A DNA stretch of 64,000 nt from Chryseobacterium sp. ON_d1 (lineage in GTDB: Bacteria; Bacteroidota; Bacteroidia; Flavobacteriales; Weeksellaceae). Position 1 is the stretch's first letter; each line of letters starts with the position of its first letter. Of the stretch, positions 46,192-55,436 are shown piece after piece. A program made the translations under genes and the position numbers. The stretch spans positions 186,001 through 250,000 of the forward strand of contig NZ_BJTC01000001.1 of assembly GCF_006829085.1 (NCBI RefSeq), read 5' to 3'. The notes under the pieces are model-generated. The model did no database searches, was not told where the DNA came from, and worked only from the letters and a program-made list of their open reading frames with translations.

Positions 46192-47097
46192 TCACTTCAT
46201 TTTTGCCCTGAACATTTTGGGAGACATTTTCATTTTCTTTTTAAAGAATTTACCAAAGAAAGACTGGTCGCTGAAATTAAGTTCTTCTGCGATCTGGGTG
46301 ATAGAAAGATTAGAATTCAAGAGGAGATCACGCGCTTCAATAATGACCGAATTGGTAATAATGGTACGGGTAGATTCACCAGAGGCTTCTTTTACGATTC
46401 GTGTCAGATAGCTAGGAGTCACAAACAGCTTCTCGGCATAAAACTCAACAGCTCTCTCTTTTTTGGAATGTTCGGAAAGCAGGATAAGAAACTGATTGAT
46501 AAGATCCTTCTTTCTTGATGTTTTAGAATCAATGGTCCTCGTGTCATTGTAGCGGTATATTATCATCAGTTCAAGGAGCAGCGCATTAAAATAATGATTG
46601 ATGATATCTTTTGAATAATAATTTTCCTGCTCATCCGCCAGACTGATCTTATCAAGCAGGAACCTTATGGTTTCCCTTTCATTAATGCCGGGATGCAAGA
46701 TCGGGGTATTTCTTTCGGAAAAGAAGATGACCTCATTAATATAGTGCATATGGCGAATATTTTTTTGAACAAAAGAATCGCTGAAGACAATACCTCTTGC
46801 CCTGATGTAAGAATCTTTGTGGGCTGGATGAATAATTGAGTTGGGTGTAAAAATAACAATATCATCTTTTTTGACGATTATTTCTTCAAGATTAATCTGT
46901 ATTTTACCTTCTCCTTCCACAACCAGCATAATGGCGCAATTATCTGTTCTGAAAGGATATTTGTAAGAATTTTCATCCAGGTCATGAGATTCCCGGATGA
47001 TGAAAAAATCATTGTTGTTTTTTTGAAAATCACCATTTTTGTCAATCATTTTAAACAGATCGTGGAGATTATGAAAAACAATATCTTTATGAGTCAT
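46192..47097 (-). CDS. AraC family transcriptional regulator with cupin-like sensor
   Basis: About 301 residues from ATG 47097 (THKDIVFHNLHDLFKMIDK); an upstream ATG at 47139 adds a hydrophobic lead that does not fit the family. The N-terminal half is cupin-like (CAIMLVVEGEGKIQINLEEI, IVKKDDIVIFTPNSIIHPAH). The C-terminal HTH pair is FYAEKLFVTPSYLTRIVKEA and SITQIAEELNFSDQSFFGKF. It lies upstream of no obvious same-strand target; the TetR operon begins 99 bases away. Confidence 0.87.
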   Translation of the reverse strand: MTHKDIVFHNLHDLFKMIDKNGDFQKNNNDFFIIRESHDLDENSYKYPFRTDNCAIMLVVEGEGKIQINLEEIIVKKDDIVIFTPNSIIHPAHKDSYIRARGIVFSDSFVQKNIRHMHYINEVIFFSERNTPILHPGINERETIRFLLDKISLADEQENYYSKDIINHYFNALLLELMIIYRYNDTRTIDSKTSRKKDLINQFLILLSEHSKKERAVEFYAEKLFVTPSYLTRIVKEASGESTRTIITNSVIIEARDLLLNSNLSITQIAEELNFSDQSFFGKFFKKKMKMSPKMFRAKMK

Positions 47098-47196
47098 AGC
47101 TTTTAATATGAACGTTAGTAAAGTTAATAAATAAGCCAAAGGATTATGCTGTAAACTGGAAAATTCATCATATAGTTGATTTTCCCAATTTCATAT

Positions 47197-47778
47197 TTAC
47201 TTTAAAAATAAATTTATAATCTTTTCAGCTCGATGATGATAGAAAGATGATGACAATACAATATCTGATCTTTTCCTGAAAAAGTCAGCAGAGATATGGA
47301 AACCTGAAACCATGGAAACAAGATCGATAAGGAACAATAAGGGATTGTTGTAGCTTGTTCTTCCTTCACAGATACAAACTGAGATCTCGGGTATCATTTC
47401 AGTGAGTGGGAAAAATAACTTCTGCCCGAACTCTGAGTATTCATCACTCTGTGTAATAATATAAATATCCAGATAGGGATATTTTTTGCTTTTCTCAGTA
47501 TTGAAATCAATATATCTTTCCAGTTTCTCCTTTAGAGAGAGCTCTTTAATATCATTCCAGGCGGGTGCGGGAAATTCATTGATGATCTCCCCAATGGCGA
47601 TGTTAACAAGATTGGCTTTCGTACGGAAATAATAATGTATTGCTGTCCTGTCCATACCCGCGCTTTGTGCGATATGTTGTGTTGTGGCAGAGAACCTGCC
47701 TTTCACGAAAAGCAGATATTTGGCAATTTCCTTTATTTTTTCTTCAGTATTCAAAATTTTTGTTGGTGGAGTATTCAT
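47197..47778 (-). CDS. TetR/AcrR family transcriptional regulator
   Basis: 193 residues. The HTH is near the N-terminus (FSATTQHIAQSAGMDRTAIH, then YYFRTKANLV). The C-terminal ligand domain is not assignable. Its ATG overlaps the stop of the preceding small gene (TAATG), so the two are translationally coupled. It is a possible repressor of the RND efflux operon at 48962, which diverges from this operon. Confidence 0.88.
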   Translation of the reverse strand: MNTPPTKILNTEEKIKEIAKYLLFVKGRFSATTQHIAQSAGMDRTAIHYYFRTKANLVNIAIGEIINEFPAPAWNDIKELSLKEKLERYIDFNTEKSKKYPYLDIYIITQSDEYSEFGQKLFFPLTEMIPEISVCICEGRTSYNNPLLFLIDLVSMVSGFHISADFFRKRSDIVLSSSFYHHRAEKIINLFLK

Positions 47779-48035
47779 TATCTGGATATAATATGTTCTG
47801 ACCTCATTTTCGAACTGTTTCTTTCCAAAATAGAGAATTCCGTTTCATACAATTCAAATACAGGTTTAAGCTCATTTTCCGAAAATAAAGTTTCAGAAGA
47901 TACACTCAAAAGTCTGAAATTGTTGTCGAGATACTCACATTCACAGTTGGGAATTGTTTCCAGGATATCTTCCCTAAGCCAGAAAGCATCTATAATTTTT
48001 TTGAATTTTGTTTCAAAAAGTACATTGTTTTTCAT
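47778..48035 (-). CDS. small hypothetical protein
   Basis: 85 residues, acidic, soluble, no recognised domain. It overlaps the SRPBCC gene by 23 bases upstream and the TetR start by one base downstream. This tight packing in a three-gene operon supports it being real. Confidence 0.65.
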   Translation of the reverse strand: MKNNVLFETKFKKIIDAFWLREDILETIPNCECEYLDNNFRLLSVSSETLFSENELKPVFELYETEFSILERNSSKMRSEHIISR

Positions 48036-48456
48036 TTCTATTTTTTATCTGTTCAACGATTATGGTAAGATCTTCGGGAGTATCGCTTACAATTTTTTTT
48101 ACCACCAACAAATACCATAGTCCGGCCAAAAATCCCGAAACAGAAGTAATAATGGTTATTTTCAATCCATCTTTTGTTTCTTCCATTGTGTATTTTCTGT
48201 ACAGTTTGGCTCCGGCAAGCCGGATTCGGAATGTGAAGTTTTCATAAGGTATAAATTCCTCAACAATACCTCTCGCTGTAAGAAAATTACGGTGTTTAAG
48301 TACAAATGAGCTTAGTTTGCCGACTTTAGTTTCCCTGTTTTCTGAGCGTTCAATGTTGAAATCCCATTTATTCCAGTGGTCAATATCTGTAATCAGTTCC
48401 CAAACTTCTTTTTTACCAATCAGATTACTGGTCACAGATACGGCCCGGCGTTTCAT
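48013..48456 (-). CDS. SRPBCC-family protein (polyketide cyclase/START-like)
   Basis: 147 residues. The fold signature is clear: an N-terminal strand then VWELITDIDHWNKWDFNIER, a central LTARGIVEEFIPYENFTFRI and a long C-terminal helix. Such proteins bind hydrophobic small molecules; no catalytic role can be assigned. First gene of the operon with the small protein and TetR. Confidence 0.78.
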   Translation of the reverse strand: MKRRAVSVTSNLIGKKEVWELITDIDHWNKWDFNIERSENRETKVGKLSSFVLKHRNFLTARGIVEEFIPYENFTFRIRLAGAKLYRKYTMEETKDGLKITIITSVSGFLAGLWYLLVVKKIVSDTPEDLTIIVEQIKNRNEKQCTF

Positions 48457-48961
48457 TTATTTCTTCCATATTGGTTAATAATGCAAATTTCCGTAGTGAA
48501 ATGGTAATAAAAAAGGTCTGAATTCGGTGTAAACTGGTCAAAATCTGAACAAATAATGATATCTAGAATTATCCTTATATAAGAGATGAGATGCTTTTGC
48601 AACAGTTATTATTTTCAAAGGAGGGGCTTTAGCGCAATTTGTTTTTTAAATAGCAGCGGATGTGCTACCCTTACTACGATTTGTGGAAAGGAAGTAACAT
48701 TATACGCAACCCTTGGAGTACTAAAAAACGCAGTCAGCAGATTTTACAAATGATAAAAATATGCAAAGGTCTTTGTATAGTGTAAAATGTTTTGTGTCAA
48801 TAAGATCGGCATTATTAAGCTATTGTTTTATCTAGAATAATCGTTTCGTTTTAGACCAATATCAGACAAAAACAGACCTTTTATCTTGTATTTCCTTACC
48901 TCAAATTTGCAGGGTGAACCAATTTACAATTGAATTCTCTTTAACGGTAAAAATTTATTTT

Positions 48962-50002
48962 ATGATAGTCAAAAGAACGAAAAGTCTTTTTTTATTAGGA
49001 AGCCTGCTGATGCTTTCATCATGTGGAGGAAAAGAACAAGCTACGGTCAAAGCAGACCCTATAAAGGTAGGTATACAAAAAATAGAGGTAGTTTCCCAAC
49101 CTGAAACATTCTCTTACAGTGGAAATATTCTGGCAGACAACAGCGTGAACATTGGTTTCGGAGTTTCTGGTCGTGTTACCGCAGTATATGTTCAGGAGGG
49201 GCAGCGGGTCTCTAAAGGTCAGCTTTTAGCGGCCATTGAAACCAATACCTATCAGAACGCCCTGGCTGTTGCCGGCGCAGGGATGGATCAGGCCCAGGAT
49301 AATTTCAACCGACTTAACCAGCTTTATCTTAAAAAAAGCTTACCGGAAAGGGATTATATCGCTGCAAAAGTAGCGTTGGCACAGTCTAAAGCCAATCGGG
49401 ATATTGCCATGAAGAACCTGAGAGATACAAAGCTTTATGCATCGTTTTCAGGGATCGTCTCCCAAAAGCTTACCGAAGCCGGCGCTGCGGCAGCACCCGG
49501 AGTTCCGGCATTTACTATCGTAAGGACCGATAAAATATATGCGACTGCATCCATCACGGAGAATGAGATCAGCGCTTTGAAAATAGGAACTCCTGCAGAG
49601 GTTTCCATTCCAAGTCTCAACCGTACAATCCACGGAAATATTACGATTATCAATCCTCAGGCAGATGACAATTCCAGAACCTATACGGTAAAGATACGTC
49701 TCGACAATCCCAGAGGACAGATCCTTCCGGGGATGATCACAGATATCAACATCAATACAGGTAAAAGCAAAGATGCCATTATCCTTCCTGCTCAGGCAGT
49801 ACTCAAAGACCCGGACGGTTCAAGCTATGTGTATACCGTAAAATCTGCTAAGAATGGTACCACTGCCTTTAAAAAGCGAGTAGAAATGCAAAATATGGCA
49901 GGTGCAAGCGATGTAGTTATTAAAAGCGGGTTGGCTCCCAATGATCAGGTAGTTATTTCCGGGCAGACACGGCTGGAAGATGGCCAGCCTGTTAAATTTT
50001 AA
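48962..50002 (+). CDS. RND efflux periplasmic adaptor lipoprotein
   Basis: 346 residues. Start at ATG 48962 gives a lipoprotein signal peptide (LFLLGSLLMLSSCGG, lipobox LSSC); a GTG at 48914 is in frame but would spoil it. Lipoyl halves (VYVQEGQRVSKGQLLAAIET and YASFSGIVSQKLTEAGAAAA) flank a coiled-coil hairpin, followed by the beta-barrel and membrane-proximal domains. First gene of a tripartite pump with the permease and TolC protein. The 485-base gap upstream shows no gene I trust; it should hold the divergent promoters. Confidence 0.92.
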   Translation: MIVKRTKSLFLLGSLLMLSSCGGKEQATVKADPIKVGIQKIEVVSQPETFSYSGNILADNSVNIGFGVSGRVTAVYVQEGQRVSKGQLLAAIETNTYQNALAVAGAGMDQAQDNFNRLNQLYLKKSLPERDYIAAKVALAQSKANRDIAMKNLRDTKLYASFSGIVSQKLTEAGAAAAPGVPAFTIVRTDKIYATASITENEISALKIGTPAEVSIPSLNRTIHGNITIINPQADDNSRTYTVKIRLDNPRGQILPGMITDININTGKSKDAIILPAQAVLKDPDGSSYVYTVKSAKNGTTAFKKRVEMQNMAGASDVVIKSGLAPNDQVVISGQTRLEDGQPVKF

Positions 50003-50020
50003 TTCAAAAGAAATAAAAAA

Positions 50021-53000
50021 ATGACGAAGAAAAAAGTGCATTTTCTGGAGGCTGCGATGAAATACAAGCAGGTAGTGATCGTGATGGTAGTCCTGTTGAT
50101 GGTAATGGGGATCAATTCCCTGATGAATATGCCCCGAAGCGAAAATCCACGGATCGAGATTCCGACTGCTGCTGTATATGCATTTTATCCCGGAGCTGAT
50201 GAGCACCAGGTAGAGGAGGAAGTGGCAAAAAAAATAGAACAGTATCTCTTCTCCTTTGAAGAGATCAAAAAGAAAAAAGTCAAAGCTGAAGTGAAAGAAG
50301 GACAGGTATTTTTCACTGTGGAAATGAATACTGATGTCAAAGACCGAAAGAAATTCTGGCACACGCTTCAGCTTGATATGGATGCGAATCTCCGTCCAAA
50401 GCTTCCTGCCGGAGTTGTCGGACCGTTTATCAACAGTAATTTTGCCAATGTAACGGCAATGATCATTTCTGTATCTTCCAAAGAAAGAACATATGCTGAG
50501 ATCGAAAGATATGTTGATAAGCTGGAAGATGGTCTGAAGGTAATACCTACGGTTTCCAAGATCAACCGATCCGGAGGTCAGAAACAACAGATCTACATTA
50601 AGATCAATGACCAGAAACTACAGCAGTACGGTTTTGGAATTAATACACTGGTCAGCGCCATACAGCAACAGAATGTAACGGGATACAATGGGGAAATATC
50701 CGGAGGTTCCAATTCCATCATCCCGGTCTTTACCAACAGCCGATATAAAAATATATCCGATATTGCTGAGCAGATCGTCTACACCACGCCGGCAGGCGAT
50801 GTTGTAAGGCTGAAAGATGTGGCTGACCTTGAAAGGCGTTTTGAAGAACCTTCTTCATTGGTAAGGGTAGGAGATGAAAAGGCCATGGTACTTACCGTTG
50901 ACATGCAGCCTGGAAACAATATCGTAGCCTTCGGGAAGGAAGTGGAGAAAAAGATTGAATACATTCAGAAAGATTTCCCACCGGATATTCATATGAAGAC
51001 GATTGTGAATCAGCCGGAAGCGGTTGGGGAAAGTATCAGTCATTTCATGGTGGAGTTTGCTATGGCAATAGGTTCTGTGGTGCTGGTGGTGATGTTACTG
51101 CTTCCTGTGCGGGTAGCCGGTGTGGCTTCTGCAGCAGCACCTATCTCTATCATCATTACGTTTGGGCTCATGCAGATCGTGGGGCTGGAGCTTCACCAGG
51201 TAACCCTTGCAGCCCTGATCATCGTCCTCGGAATGGTGGTGGATAATGCCATAGTGGTCGTCGATAACTATATCGAAAAGCTGGATGAAGGCATTACCCC
51301 ATGGACAGCAGCATGGCAAGCTGCCCAGCAGCTGTCGCTCCCAATATTTACAGCAACAATGGCTATTATATTTGCATTTGCTCCATTAGCTTTATTTATG
51401 GATGGTATTGCAAAAGATTTTATGTTTTCACTCCCGATTACGGTAGCTATTGCATTGATTACCTCAATGCTGGTCGCGCTGTTCCTTACGCCATACACCT
51501 GTTATGTATTCATTAAAAAAGGATTGAAGCATAAAGTAAGTGACAGGCCTCCGAAAAAAAATATGCTGGACCATCTTCAGACCGTTTTTGATAATGGGGT
51601 TGGATTAGCATTTAAATGGCCTAAAACAACAATGTTTATTGGTGTGCTGTCTATTGTTAGTGCTCTCTTTATTGCTACCAAAGTAGATCCGGAGTTTTTC
51701 CCGCTCACTGAACGGAATCAGTTCAATATGGAAGTCTGGATGCCTAACGGAACTTCTTTGGAGAAAACGGAAGCTAAGGTAAAAGAACTTGAAAAGATCC
51801 TTAAAAAAGACAATCGGGTAGTGGATATCACCAGCTTTGTAGGAATGAGTTCACCGCGATTCCATACTTCCTATGCGCCGGAATCTCCAAAAAAATATTT
51901 TGCACAGGTTTTCATTACGACAATCAGTAACGATGCATCTAATGAAATGGTGAAAGAATATCTGGGAAAACTGAAGAACTTTATACCTGATGGCTACATT
52001 AAGTTGAAGCAGCTCAGCTTCCAGGAGGGTTCACCTATTGACATCCGTGTGGTAAGTGATAATGAAGCCGATCAGCGTAAAGTAGCCCTTGAGGTGAAAA
52101 AGATCCTTGAGAACACGCCGGGAACCAACAATGTGCGTCTTGGCAGTGAGTATGATTATATGGGCGTAAAGCTGAATGTGGATGATGTAAAGGCCAATCG
52201 TCTTGGCATTACCAATCAGGCCATCACCCAGACCCTTGGGGCCGGACTGAAAGGATATTCCGTTTCTACCTTATGGGAAGGAGACAAGCCTGTTGATATT
52301 TTTCTAAGATATGATTCTATCAGCAGAAAAGATATGAATGCCCTGGAAAATCTGCATATACAGTCATATTTCGGTGGAAAGATTCCGCTGAAGGAAGTAG
52401 CAACATTACAACCGGAATGGCATACGGGTGTTATTTTAAGGAGGAATGGTATCAAATACACCAGTGTATTGGCAGAAGCGCAGCTTGGCCCTAAGCCTTC
52501 AAAAATCCTCAAAGAGGCCCAGCCAAAAATTGAGGCACTTGCGCTCCCGGTAGGAACGACCATTCAATATGGAGGAGATGCGGAATCAACGTTGGAAAAT
52601 ACACCGGGAATGATGCTTTCACTTTCTGTGAGCCTTATCCTGATCTTCCTTACGCTGCTGTTTCAGTTCAAAAATCTGGGTAAAGCCCTCATCATCCTCT
52701 GTACTTTCCTTCTGAGCCTTTTCGGGGCCTTCTTCGGACTTTTCATTACCGGAAATCCATTGGGAATGACAGGTTTTATGGGAATCATCAGCTTGATAGG
52801 TATCGTGGTAAGAAACGGAATCATTCTGGTAGATTATGCCGATGAGCTTATCAGGGAACATGGATATAAACACAAGGCTGCGGCTATGGCGGCTGCCAAA
52901 CGAAGAATGCGTCCTATATTCCTTACATCCGCTGCGGCGGCCGTAGGTGTAGTTCCGATGATCCTTGGTAAATCCCCGATGTGGGCACCGCTGGGAAGTG

Positions 53001-53158
53001 TGCTGGCTTTCGGGCTGATCTTCTCCATGATCTTTACTCTTTTCATTGTTCCGGTGATGTATTACAAGCTTTTAAAAGATCCGGTACCTAAAGATGAAAC
53101 ACCTGAAGATCAATCGGACGACGAGGTTATTTTATACAAACCCAAACCTCATCACTAA
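50021..53158 (+). CDS. RND efflux permease
   Basis: 1045 residues, the normal size of the AcrB/HAE1-like inner-membrane pump. Twelve membrane helices and two large periplasmic loops can be traced. The helix-4 region carries the charged residues expected for proton relay (LIIVLGMVVDNAIVVVDNYI), and helix 10-11 has GIVVRNGIILVDYADELIRE. It lies 18 bases downstream of the adaptor. Drug or metabolite specificity is unknown. Confidence 0.94.
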   Translation: MTKKKVHFLEAAMKYKQVVIVMVVLLMVMGINSLMNMPRSENPRIEIPTAAVYAFYPGADEHQVEEEVAKKIEQYLFSFEEIKKKKVKAEVKEGQVFFTVEMNTDVKDRKKFWHTLQLDMDANLRPKLPAGVVGPFINSNFANVTAMIISVSSKERTYAEIERYVDKLEDGLKVIPTVSKINRSGGQKQQIYIKINDQKLQQYGFGINTLVSAIQQQNVTGYNGEISGGSNSIIPVFTNSRYKNISDIAEQIVYTTPAGDVVRLKDVADLERRFEEPSSLVRVGDEKAMVLTVDMQPGNNIVAFGKEVEKKIEYIQKDFPPDIHMKTIVNQPEAVGESISHFMVEFAMAIGSVVLVVMLLLPVRVAGVASAAAPISIIITFGLMQIVGLELHQVTLAALIIVLGMVVDNAIVVVDNYIEKLDEGITPWTAAWQAAQQLSLPIFTATMAIIFAFAPLALFMDGIAKDFMFSLPITVAIALITSMLVALFLTPYTCYVFIKKGLKHKVSDRPPKKNMLDHLQTVFDNGVGLAFKWPKTTMFIGVLSIVSALFIATKVDPEFFPLTERNQFNMEVWMPNGTSLEKTEAKVKELEKILKKDNRVVDITSFVGMSSPRFHTSYAPESPKKYFAQVFITTISNDASNEMVKEYLGKLKNFIPDGYIKLKQLSFQEGSPIDIRVVSDNEADQRKVALEVKKILENTPGTNNVRLGSEYDYMGVKLNVDDVKANRLGITNQAITQTLGAGLKGYSVSTLWEGDKPVDIFLRYDSISRKDMNALENLHIQSYFGGKIPLKEVATLQPEWHTGVILRRNGIKYTSVLAEAQLGPKPSKILKEAQPKIEALALPVGTTIQYGGDAESTLENTPGMMLSLSVSLILIFLTLLFQFKNLGKALIILCTFLLSLFGAFFGLFITGNPLGMTGFMGIISLIGIVVRNGIILVDYADELIREHGYKHKAAAMAAAKRRMRPIFLTSAAAAVGVVPMILGKSPMWAPLGSVLAFGLIFSMIFTLFIVPVMYYKLLKDPVPKDETPEDQSDDEVILYKPKPHH

Positions 53159-53255
53159 TAATGATAATATCAATTTTTTAACCGGTTGCTCTGCGTTGAT
53201 TCCTTGTTATAAACTCATTTGTTTAGTGTTGCAGGGCAACCTTTATGTAAAAAAA

Positions 53256-54542
53256 ATGAAAATAATATACGATACAATATCAAAAATAGTCCTGGTGCTG
53301 TTGTTTACAGCGTCAATAGGTGCTCAGGCCCAGGAACGTATAGTTTCTGTGGAGGAAGTCAAAGATCTGGCATTAGAGAATAATAAAAAGATCAAAAAAG
53401 CACAACAGAATATAGAAGCTGCCAAGGCTGCCAGAACGGCTGCAGAAGCAGGTGGGAAACCTATCGTGGACGGAAGTGTGGGAGGATATTATTTCTCGAA
53501 ACCGCTTTCGAACCTGATACCGGAAGTACTGGGGAGTGCCAATGTGAATGTTACCCAGGTTCTATATGCCGGAGGGAAGGTAGAAACCGGGAAAAAGCTT
53601 TCTTCAACAGCAGTAGATCTGCAGATGGCGCAGAAGGACCTTACCAAAGAAGAGGTAAAACTCTCTGTGGAAACCATGTACTGGCAGATTGTAAATGCCA
53701 AGGAGAAAATAGCGCTGGCAAAAGAATACATCAAACTTCTGAATCAGCTCCATACCAATGTAAAGAATTCTTTTGATGCAGGGCTGACGTATAAAAATGA
53801 TCTGTTGAAAGTGGAAGTTCAGCAGAACGAGGCGCAGCTCAATCTGAAGCGTGCGGAAGATGGTCTTAGCATCGCCAAACTAAACCTTGCCCAGATTGCA
53901 GGACTTCCCAATTCCGATTTTGATGTGGAAGATGCTGTAAACGGCAGTTTCACTGGTGTTTTGGCCGACAGTCAGCTAAAACCGACGAACAGGCCAGAAC
54001 TGTTTATTCTTGCCAAGGCAGTAGAAATAAATGAACTTCAGGAAAAACTGCTGGATGGAGACAGAAAACCTACGGTAGCTCTTTCGGGAATAGGCTTTTC
54101 CAGTTTTGGTAAAAATGTTAATCCTATCGATAGGAAAAATAATATGCAGGGATTTGTGGGAATGCTGTCTGTAAACATTCCGATTTATGACTGGGGAGCA
54201 AGAAAAGAAAAAGTAAAAGAACAGGAGTATAAAACCAATGCTCAAAAGCTTGAAATGGAAGAGACGAAGGAGCTTCTGGTGCTGGAATTACAGAATGCCG
54301 TGATGCAGCTCAACCAATCTGTTAAACGCATCGAGCTTGCTGAAAAATCTCTTGTTCAGGCCACGGAAAATCTCAGACTGAACCAGGACAGATATGACGC
54401 AGGAACCGTTGTAGCAGAAGAAGTATTGAAAGCCCAGGTTCTCTGGCAGGAAGCGAAATCGGAGATTCTTGATGCCAAGGCAGAATATAAGATCAATGAA
54501 GCTAAGTATAAAAAAGCTTCAGGGATCAATGGTGAGCATTAA
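53256..54542 (+). CDS. TolC family outer-membrane efflux protein
   Basis: 428 residues from ATG 53256, which gives a signal peptide (IVLVLLFTASIGAQAQ); the frame is open upstream into the permease gene. Two OEP repeats with long helical hairpins are visible (DLALENNKKIKKAQQNIEAA; ILAKAVEINELQEKLL). It is the exit duct of the pump encoded by the two preceding genes, 97 bases after the permease, and ends before a strong terminator. Confidence 0.92.
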   Translation: MKIIYDTISKIVLVLLFTASIGAQAQERIVSVEEVKDLALENNKKIKKAQQNIEAAKAARTAAEAGGKPIVDGSVGGYYFSKPLSNLIPEVLGSANVNVTQVLYAGGKVETGKKLSSTAVDLQMAQKDLTKEEVKLSVETMYWQIVNAKEKIALAKEYIKLLNQLHTNVKNSFDAGLTYKNDLLKVEVQQNEAQLNLKRAEDGLSIAKLNLAQIAGLPNSDFDVEDAVNGSFTGVLADSQLKPTNRPELFILAKAVEINELQEKLLDGDRKPTVALSGIGFSSFGKNVNPIDRKNNMQGFVGMLSVNIPIYDWGARKEKVKEQEYKTNAQKLEMEETKELLVLELQNAVMQLNQSVKRIELAEKSLVQATENLRLNQDRYDAGTVVAEEVLKAQVLWQEAKSEILDAKAEYKINEAKYKKASGINGEH

Positions 54543-54610
54543 GTGTTTTTAAAAAAAAGAGAGCCCTTTTCCTTTGCCATAAAAATAACATGTACCGCTG
54601 ACATCACACA

Positions 54611-54652
54611 GAAGGGCGAAGCATTCAAAAAATGCTTCGCCCTTCTTTTTTT
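54611..54652 (+). terminator. strong intrinsic terminator of the RND operon
   Basis: A perfect 15-bp stem GAAGGGCGAAGCATT/AATGCTTCGCCCTTC with a 5-base loop is followed by TTTTTTT. Confidence 0.92.
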
Positions 54653-54785
54653 AGCTTTTTTTCTTATTTTAGCCAATAGAGGGGTGAGGTAGTCCGTTTG
54701 GTGGCATGCCCTGAAAAACAGCAGCCGGTTGATTTTGCCTGATTTTAAGGGAACGTCATTGGTTTTTGTAAATAAAATTTTTATT

Positions 54786-55352
54786 ATGGAATTACTGGAA
54801 TACTTACAAAAAGCAGCAGGTCTTTCAACCGAAAAGGCACAGATCGTTGAAGAGTTTTTTGAATATATAGAATTACCAAAAGGGTACCAGTTATTGAGTG
54901 AAGGTAAGCAGTCAAAGAAAATATTTTATGTTGAAAAAGGGATGATGCGTTTATATTACCTTAAAGACGGCAAGGATATTACACACGATTTTTTTGATGA
55001 AACTAAATTTTATGCTCCCATTGAAAACATATTTTTACATCAGCCATATCCATATTATCTTGAAATGTTGGAAAACGGAATAATCCGAACAGCGGATTTT
55101 ATGAAAGTTGAAAAAATTATAGATACTGACACTACGCTGCAACGGTTTTCCAGACATGTTCTGGTTAGCACCATTAAACGTCTTGCCGAACAGCTTTATT
55201 CGATCCAGTTTCAATCGGCACAAGAACGTTACCAGCTATTAATCAAAAGGCATCCCAATATTCTTCTTCGTTCATCACTTGGACATATTGCATCCTATCT
55301 GGGGATTACCCAATCTACCTTAAGTGTAATCAGAGGGGAAAAGTCAAAATAG
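54786..55352 (+). CDS. Crp/Fnr family transcriptional regulator
   Basis: 188 residues from ATG 54786. The N-terminal cyclic-nucleotide-binding-type beta roll (YIELPKGYQLLSEGKQSKKI, MMRLYYLKDGKDITHDFF) is followed by the dimer helix and a C-terminal HTH (SSLGHIASYLGITQSTLSVI). No Fe-S cysteine cluster as in Fnr is seen. It is typical of the short Bacteroidota Crp/Fnr regulators. It directly precedes an operon whose promoter bears a palindrome at activator position, so it likely controls that operon. Confidence 0.88.
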   Translation: MELLEYLQKAAGLSTEKAQIVEEFFEYIELPKGYQLLSEGKQSKKIFYVEKGMMRLYYLKDGKDITHDFFDETKFYAPIENIFLHQPYPYYLEMLENGIIRTADFMKVEKIIDTDTTLQRFSRHVLVSTIKRLAEQLYSIQFQSAQERYQLLIKRHPNILLRSSLGHIASYLGITQSTLSVIRGEKSK

Positions 55353-55358
55353 TTTTTT

Positions 55359-55368
55359 ACGACGTCGT
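55359..55368. promoter_or_regulatory. 10-bp perfect palindrome ACGACGTCGT
   Basis: It sits 7 bases after the Crp/Fnr stop and just before the TTTTAGATATCGAAAA element. It could be a second operator or a chance GC-rich spot; there is no second copy at the other regulated promoter. Confidence 0.3.
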
Positions 55369-55373
55369 CATTT

Positions 55374-55418
55374 TTTTAGATATCGAAAAAATTCCCCCAA
55401 AAATGTTGCGCAACTTTG
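55374..55418 (+). promoter_or_regulatory. activator-type promoter of the aromatic operon
   Basis: TTTTAGATATCGAAAA (55374-55389, near-perfect palindrome) is followed, with 37 bases from first base to first base, by a weak -7 element CAACTTTG (55411-55418). The palindrome centre would sit about 40 bases before the transcript start, where class II activators of the Crp/Fnr type bind. The same arrangement, with the same 37-base distance, occurs at 61235-61279. Confidence 0.6.
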
Positions 55419-55436
55419 CTGTATAAAAGCAAGGTA

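Noticed and set aside
48477..48913. Possible short ORF in the gap between the SRPBCC operon and the RND operon.
   Set aside because: About 40 codons with no domain or start signal; more likely the divergent promoter region.
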